A DNA stretch of 64,000 nt. Source: Codonopsis lanceolata (taxonomy: Eukaryota; Streptophyta; Magnoliopsida; Asterales; Campanulaceae). The stretch is taken from positions 167,069,824 through 167,133,823 of the forward strand of contig CM028377.1 in NCBI GenBank assembly GCA_013146195.2, in the 5' to 3' direction. The notes beneath the pieces are model-generated. The model saw only the letters and a program-made list of their open reading frames with translations. It made no database searches and was not told the DNA's origin. This document shows, one piece after another, positions 56,117 through 64,000 of the stretch (position 1 is the stretch's first letter; every line of letters starts with the position of its first letter). A program made the translations under genes and the position numbers.

Positions 56117-57394
56117 TGTTGATTCTTATGTTAGATTTATATTTGTTCAATTCATTACCCTAGTTTTATACTTCAGTGGCTAATCGGGCTGCGTATCGAT
56201 TAGCACGGCAACTGTGTATAGAACTTTACCAAGTATAGTTTTTAATAGGACTTTACAGGTTCAGTGGAAGACCTCTTCACAAGCTTCATCGGAAGACCTG
56301 CTCAAACTTACAAACGGCAGACCTTGTGTCCACTTGGTCTCTCATGACGTGTCCTATCCAGCAATAATTAAATGGATCAGTTTAAATTTATCTCATCACT
56401 GTTTGAAATTTAAACTGAGACATTCCCTGACACATCAAGCCCGCCGAAAGCAGCTTTCCGAAAAGTAGGAAGACTTTTCGCAAACTGAACAATGAAAGTA
56501 GGAAAGCAGACTGTCACCTATTGTCTGTAACAACTCTCAGATCTGACACCTAGATTGCGCAAGTTTTAGAAGATCTCAAAAATCTTTCCCTGCTCTAGAT
56601 ATCTGTGAAGATGAAATTCCTGACTGACAGCCCCATGCATTTAATGTATTTTACCTAATAGAGCTGCTACAGTCTTCATCTTCTCCAACGGATTTTTTGA
56701 GTGCACCTGCTATAAATGCTGCCATTGAAGACTGGAAAGAAACATGAGATAACACATCGAACACTTAAAGGATTGCTCTGAAAATCTTCAACTTCAAGTC
56801 TTACTACTCAGTGCATTCAATAGATCCTCAACAGATCTAGAAGTCCTCGTCAACAACAAGAAGCCGAGCATCAACATTTATTTCTATACTTCTTGTTGTT
56901 ATTCATTCATTAACTATATTTGCATTTAATTAAATATCTTGTTTATACAGATATTTAATTCCTTAGACAAACACAAGTCAATATTTTGTACACGATCCAT
57001 TAGGAATATTCTTTGTAATAGATCTAGTGGAAAACATATTGCACTATTTAAATCCAAGGTTGATCGCCTTGGTGGTGGACGTAGCACTCTTTATAGTGTG
57101 AACCATCCCAAATTACTTGTGTTATTTCTTTACCGTTTGTCACTTGCTTGAACTGTTTATTACTTTAGTTATCTTTATCCTTTAAACAGCAGAATTTAAG
57201 TAACCTGTCAAAGGTCTGCCGGTAGTCCTTATCGGCAGACTTGAAACAACTACTTTGAAAGTCTTCCGCTACTTCAATCTTTTCCATAGATTGTAAGTAT
57301 CTTTCAAAGAACTTAAACAAAAGTTTTTAAGTGTACAATAAGCTATTCATCCCCTCCCCCTTCTAGCTTATTATTGTGCCCGTTGGGACCCACA
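56117..57394 (+). repeat. Sirevirus 3' LTR of the tandem (1278 bp)
   Basis: TGTTGATTC to GGGACCCACA. The TATA box is at 56711-56718. The inverted repeat GTCTGCCG / CGGCAGAC lies near 57213-57240. Very similar to 42395-43678. The right flank is ACAAT (57395-57399); the matching left flank was lost with the first 5' LTR. Confidence 0.9.
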
Positions 57395-58164
57395 ACAATT
57401 GTCTCGTATGCCGAAGGCTCGGGCACGATTGTACACCCATCTACTCGGTCGCCTAGTTGATTTTTGACTTTGCTCGCGATTTTATTTTATTTCCATTTTG
57501 TTTCGATTAATTGTTTCCTTCATGATTATCGTGTTGATTTTCTTCTTCTATGCAGCGAGCCATGATGACCTTCAGCAACTCCAAAGGCTCGAGGGAGGAA
57601 GGTAGGAGGGTAGCTCTAGTGAGCAAACCACCCAGCTATTCCTACGGTCCCCTTTGGCCCTCTAGCCAAAAACCTCCAAAGATCAAAGGCCGCCAGCGGT
57701 TGGTGTGATCGATGCCTTTGCTACCGCCGATGCGCCGAGGCCGCCAAGGTAGCGGGCAAAAAAAACTCACCTCCTCCCGCCGACCGGTCTACCCGTCCCG
57801 GGGCACGGGCTCAGGCATGCTTGCTACGCCTTCTCCCGCCAAAGATTCAACGAGGCCGTGGCAGCCTTCCCGCATTTGAGATACCGACCAAAGTGAGTGC
57901 CGCCGGGCTATTGTGGCGAGTGTGCTCTCTCGAGGGCCCTAACGTGGGACACATCGATTTGTGCCTGGGAGTCTTATGCGGGGCTAGTGGGAAAGGGTAT
58001 CGTGAAGTGGCTTTTGCAAGAAGATGTCACGCATGGACCAGGACACCGCCGAGCCACGTCTTACTCGACATATCGGGACTCAACTTGAGGGAGGTATAGC
58101 CAGCTATAATTTGTTTTGACGATTTATGCTTGTGGCTTATACGACTTTGCTTGTGCTTGTACTT
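57395..58164 (+). pseudogene. aORF fragment C, middle of the Tat antisense gene
   Basis: It contains the end of an exon, an intron with acceptor TTCTATGCAG near 57556, an exon beginning MMTFSNSKGSREE (equivalent to the basic MKNLAVLRQRKKEA exon), a Pro/Arg-rich stretch, and a segment equivalent to 5060-4930 with GKGIVKWLLQEDVTHGPG. Frames are heavily broken. It is cut by the Sirevirus LTR on the left and LTR1 on the right (58165). It could be the remainder of the copy whose 5' end is at 38292-38611. Confidence 0.6.
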
Positions 58165-58747
58165 TGATCGATGTATTTTATACGTCGATATCGGATTACT
58201 TTTATGACTTAAATTGAGCGATTCCACGAGGCTTTTGGCTACTGATATATGTTTTTTAGTTGATTTATGAGTTTCAGGGTTTTAGGTGAAATTATATGAG
58301 TTATGAGGCTTTTAGTGAAGCTTTCGAGGAAGGGGCCAAAGTGTAAATTGAAGAAAAAAGAAAGTCAAGCTGGCCACCTTGCGGCCACAGGTGTTTAGAC
58401 CTTGCCTTCGCAAGGTAAGCGGCGATCCCGAAATCAAGACCCTTGCGGACGCAAGGGTAATGACCTTATGGACACAAGGTACCAGATCCGCCTTTTGAGG
58501 TTTTCGAGTCGATTGAAACTCCTATTCCCCTACAACTCCATGGTATAAATAAAGGGACGGTAGCCAAAGCCGAAGGACGTCAAGAAAGTTTTAAGCAGTT
58601 CTAGCATAGGATTTAGCTTGTATAACATAGTCTAGTTGTTGTAATTACAATTTTGAAGATCGATCCATGTATTTATTCATCTCCATGTGCAATTCATCTT
58701 CGAGGATGAACTAACCATCCATTAATCTAGAAGTTGGGAGGTAACTG
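58165..58747 (+). repeat. LTR1 copy, truncated by a Gypsy LTR
   Basis: It starts TGATCGATGTATTTTATACG, carries the palindrome array at 58377-58479 and a TATA box near 58546, and stops at GAGGTAACTG where the next element begins. The remainder should lie beyond the nested insertions. Confidence 0.8.
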
Positions 58748-60204
58748 TGTGGCACCCGACCCGGATTCAATGCGAAACCCCAAGTCGGACCGTCCAAATA
58801 TACACAAGTAAGCATGCGCAAGTAGGATTATAAAATTCACGTGACGCAACATTGCATACAATTAACAACTCAGCTACACTTGGCCGAAAAACAATGGAAA
58901 GTAAGCAAGTCATCGGGTTACGTTACTGACGGAACCCAACAACTACTCCTACAATTTTAACACATGCATAATCTAATAACCTCAACGCCACAACATGCAG
59001 GAGACAACAACAACAATAATATAGAAGAGTATTAAGCGGAATAAGTTGCAGTGAACCATATCATATAAACAAGCTCGACATATAAGTCGGCATACAAAAG
59101 ATTATAATTCACCATATTCAAGTTATACTACAACAACAAAACCCCAAGTCAAGTCTAAGTGACTTGCTTCCCATCGTCCTTGCCAAAATAAAAGTCTAAC
59201 TACAAGTCCCAAAAGAGCAACCTTAAGCTCACAGCAACCAAGCGGTGCAGCGAATCTAGTGAAACGTCTCCTTGGCTCGGATCTAAGGAAAACCTAACAA
59301 ACAAATAGGGTAAGTCATAAAGACTTAGTAAGTTACTAAAAATGCATGTTCATGTCATAGCATGTCATTTATCACAATTATGGTACATGATCATCATATA
59401 GCACTTAGCACATTATTCACGTAAGTGCGGAAAATAAATCATACAAGTAGGATATGGTATAGGACGGGCCGCTACGTAGCTCCTGCAATAAACTGTGTTA
59501 ACTGGTTCGTGCCATCGATGTTTTGTGAATTCATCGAATCGTATCGAGAACCGCCTAGATTTAATTAGCAAGCCAATGCGGCACATATTGATACGGCATA
59601 GGGGCTATTTCCCCCTGCGCCCACGGTGGCGTGTGTGTGGTCCCAGTGCGGCGATCCATAGCGAGCACGAATCTCACAATTCGTGAAGGCGTGCATCGTC
59701 CCACCCTGACGTATAAAACAAACCAAATAATGCCAGCTGGACTCAATGTGATGCACAAGTAGATATTTACTCCTCATAAACAAATAAGGATCGAATTCGA
59801 CAAGAGCGAACTCATCCGACAAAGTAGGTTAATAATCTCTACCATAAATCATATCAAGGCAATTAATTGCTCAAAGTCCCACAATCACAACAACTTGATT
59901 GCACATAAATAGGTTCAACTTTATATTGAATAAACCCAATCAAATGGTGTCCAAACTTCGTAGGGATTGAAAGTAGTGTTCAACATGTTCAAATCTTCCC
60001 TAGAGTCGACTCCGTTGAGTCTTTACTATACATTCCCAATTTTGGGCTAATTGAAGCTATGTGCTTCATAAACCAACCTAGGCCATTACTAAGTTCAACT
60101 AGGTTATAAATTCACAAAGGCATTGTAATGTATTTCATATTCATCATAGAGTCCAATTTAGAGGATAGAACACAAAGAAACATACCAACATATGAGCATA
60201 GTCC
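58748..60204 (-). repeat. Minus-strand Gypsy LTR, partial, gag-only-family type
   Basis: The plus strand opens TGTGGCACCCGACCCGG, the reverse of the CGGGTCGGGTGCCACA-type end seen at 15594, 22826 and 49984. Further landmarks are GCCAGCTGGACT near 59732 and the palindrome GACTCCGTTGAGTC at 60008-60021. It is about 80% similar by eye to 63433-64000 over the first 200 bp. The far end is lost at the LINE; the exact border near 60204 is uncertain. Confidence 0.75.
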
Positions 60205-60297
60205 ATTTCGGGAACGCGACCGTCGGATATAGTATCTCTCTCTAAGCCTTTCTCTCTCTAGAAAACCCTATTCTCTCTAGGGCTGCGCTGTTTTCTC

Positions 60298-61791
60298 ATG
60301 GCGGCTGCCATGGAGGCTCTGCCTCCTTCTGCTCCACCGGACTCTATTCCAGCCTCAACATTACCTCCTAAATCCTTTGCTGAAGCTTTAGTTTCTCCTT
60401 CTGCTTCGAATTCTCCTCTTGCATTCTTATTTCCTCCTTCTTCACACAAGGGTGAACCGGCGCTTAAGTTATCTGATGATATTATACAGCACTTGGCCGC
60501 CCCTTTCAACCACACGCTTACTGGAAAATTTTCCCACGGTCGTCCGTCAATGGAGGCTACAAAGAAGGCCTTTCATACGTTTGGTTTGAAAGATGGATTT
60601 ACGGTTGGTCATTTCGATGCTAAACATATAATTATTCAAGTCCAACATGAAGAGGACTATCAGAGATTATGGATCAAGGATCATTGGTATTTAGGTAGAT
60701 TTCCTATGAGAGTCCTAAAGTGGACTCCAGACTTCCGGCCAGATGTGGAAAGCCCCCTTGTTCCCGTTTGCTTCTCTCTTCCGAATCTCCCGATTCATCT
60801 CTTTCATAGGACTGCCCTATTCTCCATTGCCAATCTTTTTGGAAAGCTGTTAATGCTCAATCATGCCACCATCAATTTTACTCGACCAAGCGTTGCTCGT
60901 ATTTGTGTGGAGATCGATCTTTTGAAACCAGTTCCTAAACGCATATGGATTGAGAATGGGTCTCATGCTCCCGGATTTTGGCAGTATATTGAAGCTGAAA
61001 ATCTAATTCCTTATTGTAGTCATTGATGTCGGCAGGGACATTCGGAAGATAATTGTAAGATTAAGAATCCCCAAACTTTTGAGCACAAGCCTACAAACCC
61101 TACCACCACGACTCAAAACCCTACCGCTATGAACCAAAACCCTAATCACATCAACTCGAAGCTCGAAGTTCAATCTCGTTGGACTCCTAAAAAGGTAGAT
61201 AAAGGGAAGAATGTGTTAGTTGATTCTCCACGCCCTATTATTGTTGATGATAACCATCCTAATTTGCATGACAAAAATAATTCCTCCCCAGTTCATACTG
61301 ATAAGTTGCCTGATTTGGATCAAACTGAAGGCTTCATAAATGCCGACTGCGTCACTCATAAGACTGGCAATGAGAATGTCGTTACTCCTAATGAGGGTGC
61401 GAATGCAATTCCTGTGCATGTGCATGATGTTGATGATATTCCTGGCCATATGGAAACTGCAACTAATTAGGTTGATATGGGTAATATTCCTGAAGTTTCT
61501 GTCCAAAACAATGGGGAATCAGATTCTCAAGCTGCTGCCCAGCCCTCCTCCAACATTAATTGTGACCCTCATCTAGCTAATCTGCAATCTTTTCAATCCC
61601 CTAATAAATTTGCTACTTTGGAGGTTACTGAAGAAGAAGATGATTGTAATAACTCGTTGGAAACTTTAAACTTGGATGTTCTAGTTAGCTCGAAGAAGCA
61701 GCCCGGCATACCTCCCACGGATCGTCTTACTCGTCTGCAAGCATCTAAGCAATCCCATTCTGTCTCTTCCTTTTTTTTTCATGGATCTTAA
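60298..61791 (+). pseudogene. LINE ORF1, DUF4283-like RNA-binding protein
   Basis: RNA-binding chaperone of the LINE particle. From MAAAMEALPP the frame has a Ser/Pro-rich leader, then a DUF4283-type domain (about residues 60-200: LTGKFSHGRPSMEATKKAF; RLWIKDHWYLGRFPMRVLKW; VPVCFSLPNLPIHLF) and a zinc-knuckle region (PYCSH, stop, CRQGHSEDNC). A TGA at 61024-61026 falls where the CX2CX4HX4C knuckle has its second cysteine. A TAG at 61468-61470 is a second break. The same frame continues through a disordered tail to 61791. Apart from those two stops the frame is uninterrupted, so the copy is recently dead. Confidence 0.85.
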
Positions 61792-63432
61792 AGCTTTATT
61801 TTTGAATGTTCGCGGTATTGGGAATGATCCCACTATTTCTCGTCTTAAATTTCTTATTCGATCTCATAATATTTCTTTGATTGCTATTAGTGAACCGATG
61901 ATACCTCCGGATAGAATGGAATTTATTACCAGGCAGCTTCATTTTAGATTTGGTTTCTCTAATTTTTCAGGCTCTATTTGGGTTCTTATTAAGGCAGCGT
62001 TCACTTGTCATGTCCATTCCATCTCAGTTCAACAGCTTACCCTCCGCCTCAAGCATTTCTCATGGCCTTCTTTTATTTATGTTACCTGGGTTTACGCCAA
62101 GTGTGATATCATTGATCGTCAAGATTTATGGAATGAGCTCATTGATATTAGTTCTCAAGTGGGAGACACCCCTTGGTTAGTAGGGGGCGATTTTAATATT
62201 ATCTTGCATCCGTCTGAGAAATCTGGTGGTAATGGCTGGGATCGCAGAGGAGCGCTTGATTTTCATTCTTGTTTGTCGGCTTCTGGCTTCTCGGATCTAG
62301 GCTATTCGGGTACTCAGTTCACGTGGTGGAATAAGCAAGATGGTTGCTTTACTATTCTTCAGCGTATTGATCGTTTCTTGGGTAATTGTGGTTGGCTTCA
62401 AAAGTTTCCCTCATCTTCTGTTCAGCATCTTAGTCGTACTTGTTCGGACCATGCTCCCCTTCTGATCAATTATTCTTGGGGTTCTCATTTGCAACCCACC
62501 CCTTTCAGATTTCTTAACACATGGACTTCTTATCCTACATTCTTGGATGTGGTGCGTTCAGCTTGGAGCTCTTCAGTTTTGGGGCGGCCTTTGGTTAGGT
62601 TTTCTCTCAAGCTCAAGTATGTCAAGAATGCTTTTCGTATTTGGAATAAAGATGTTTTTGGTAACATTTTTAGTTCCCTCAAAGATGCGGAGGTTGAAGT
62701 TATGGAAAAGGAATTATTTTATGAGATCAATCCTTCCGCGGAGAATCGGGCTGCTTTGATGAAAGCTCAAGCTCATCATTGCTCTTGTCTTTCCCGTGAG
62801 GAAGCTTTTTGGAAATAGAAATCGAGGATTAAATGGTTGAAGGAAGGCAACAATAATTCCAAGGTTTTTCACTCTTCAGTTTTACAGTCTCGCCGTCAAC
62901 TTTATATTCACTCTATCTCTAAGTCGGATGGTACTATTCTAGATCGAGAGATGGATATTAAGAGTGAAGCTGTAGCCTATTTTGAGGAGCAACTTTCTGC
63001 CAGTCCTTGTTTTGACAATTCCCTTCTGGATGTGATTCCTAATCTTATTACTGAGGAATGGAATAATGATCTTATTGCCTCCCCTTCGTTAGTGGAGGTT
63101 CAAACCACCGTTAATGCTCTTAGTGGTGATAGTGCGGCTGGTCCTGATGGGTTTACGGGGAGTTTTTTCTCTCATTGTTGGGATATTATTGGCGAAGATT
63201 TGCATCAAGCTATTCTGGAATTTTTCACTGGCTTTTCATTTCCTCGCTCTTGGACAAGTACTCTAATCACGCTCATTCCTAAAGTTGAGCATCCTACTTC
63301 TTTTAAGGAGTTTCGTCTGATTAGCCTTTGCAACTTTTGTAATAAGGTTATCTCTAAACTCCTTTCTTCGAGGCTTTCCAAAATTCTTCCTTTCATTATT
63401 TCTAGCAATCAAAGTGCTTTCACGAAAGGTCG
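61781..63432 (+). pseudogene. LINE ORF2, endonuclease and N-terminal reverse transcriptase
   Basis: It starts at the ATG at 61781 after a T-rich tract, overlapping ORF1 by 11 bp. An AP-like endonuclease (exo/endo/phosphatase family) occupies residues 1-235: LFLNVRGIGN (active-site Asn), ISEPMI (Glu), WLVGGDFNIIL (Asp and Asn) and SDHAPLLI (final Asp-His). A TAG at 62816-62818 lies after EEAFWK, then in frame KSRIKWLKEGNNNSKVFH. RT begins with AAGPDGFTGSFFSHCW, LITLIPKVEHPTSFKEFRLISL and SNQSAFTKGR. The frame ends at the LTR insertion (63433), before the catalytic motif. All endonuclease catalytic residues seem present. Confidence 0.88.
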
Positions 63433-64000
63433 TGTGACAGCCCAACCCGGACCCCAATGCGAGATCCCGGGTCGTGCCATCCAAATAATCAATAACACAA
63501 GCATGCACAAGTAGGATTATAAAATTCATGTGGCGCAACATCGCATACGAATAACAACTCGGCTACACTTGGCCGGAAAAACAACTTAAAATAAACAAGT
63601 CTTCGGCGACGTTACAGCCGGAACCCAACAACAACAACAACATTTAAAAGAGCTTTAGCGGAAGAAGCTGTAGTGAACCATTAACATATGAACAGGCTCG
63701 ACATATAAGTCGGCATACAAAAGATTACAAGTGTTAAACCATTAAGTTAACTACAACAACAAAAACCCCAAGTCAAGTCTATTTGACTTGCTTCCCAACG
63801 TCCTTGCCAAAATAAAAGACTAATTAACAAAAGTCCCAAAGGAGCAACCTTGAGCTCACAACGACCGAACGTGATATAGCGAGTCTATCGGGGACCGTCT
63901 CCTCGGCTCGGATCTAAGGAAACAAAACAAACAAATAGGGTAAGTCGAAAGACTTAGTAAGTTACTAAAACATGCATGTTCATGTTATAGCATGACATTT
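63433..64000 (-). repeat. Minus-strand Gypsy LTR, runs off the window
   Basis: The plus strand opens TGTGACAGCCCAACCCGG, inserted after the LINE codons AFTKGR. It is similar to 58748 onward (shared GTAGGATTATAAAATTCA, AACAACTC, GCTACACTTGGCC). It is incomplete at the window edge, so a target duplication cannot be checked. Confidence 0.8.

Larger units (their letters stand above)
60205..63432 (+). mobile_element. L1-type LINE, 5' two thirds, interrupted in RT
   Basis: A short leader with CTCTCTCT tracts is followed by ORF1 (60298) and ORF2 (61781), overlapping by 11 bp. It is cut at 63432 by an LTR before the RT catalytic site. It sits inside the 58748 LTR, so the order of insertion is LTR1, Gypsy LTR, LINE, second Gypsy LTR. 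The 5' border is approximate. Confidence 0.85.

Noticed and set aside
60258..60515. 85-residue minus-strand frame opposite LINE ORF1
   Set aside because: Shadow frame; ORF1 has the recognisable DUF4283-type domain on the plus strand.

Overview
This window is repeat-rich plant nuclear DNA, probably from a eudicot; I cannot name the species. The evidence is plant LTR retrotransposons of several lineages with tRNA-Met-type primer sites, a plant L1-type LINE with a DUF4283-like ORF1, a remnant of a Helitron-type PIF1 helicase and a fragment of a plant UDP-glucuronate 4-epimerase gene. I found no intact host gene, tRNA, rRNA or CRISPR array. Almost everything is transposable elements nested in one another, and most open reading frames are decayed element genes.

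Left (1-10599). A minus-strand LTR of a Tat/Athila-like Gypsy family ('LTR1', 441-1892) lies between two direct repeats (1-440 and 2261-2700). After a 100-N gap (3687-3786) comes the 3' end of a Tat-like Gypsy element. Its antisense accessory gene ('aORF', minus strand, 3939-7037) has its own TATA box and a 5' UTR intron and ends against its LTR (7610-8719). Next are a Helitron PIF1-helicase remnant (8723-9209) and an epimerase gene fragment (9705-10213).

Centre (10605-36015). One minus-strand Sirevirus-like Copia element, bounded by the perfect target-site duplication AGTTC, carries gag, protease, integrase, RT, RNase H and a large downstream 'env-like' gene. Its 3' LTR is split by an 11.56-kb gag-only Gypsy element (11265-22826; LTRs of about 4.3 kb; target duplication GCAGC). 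Its RT/RNase H region is split by another LTR-bearing insertion (27831-29955).

Right-centre (36774-58164). A second, inverted Tat LTR plus aORF 5' end (36774-38611) is followed by an LTR1 copy. Then comes a plus-strand tandem of the same Sirevirus family: partial env-like gene, LTR, internal region, LTR (39875-57394). Its pol is split by a 4.85-kb solo LTR (45139-49984). A middle piece of the aORF follows (57395-58164).

Right end (58165-64000). A truncated LTR1 is entered by a minus-strand LTR related to the gag-only family, which is in turn cut by a LINE (about 60205-63432), which is entered by another LTR of that kind (63433 to the edge).

The most interesting signals are these. (1) The plus Sirevirus copy lacks exactly one GT-AG segment of gag that the minus copy retains, as if it were copied from spliced RNA. 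(2) The env-like gene has its own TATA box, an intron directly after its ATG, and an upstream cluster of a CGGWAGAC motif that also recurs in the LTR. (3) The Tat aORF has a conserved divergent promoter and 5' UTR intron. (4) LTR1 carries a four-fold palindrome array upstream of its TATA box.
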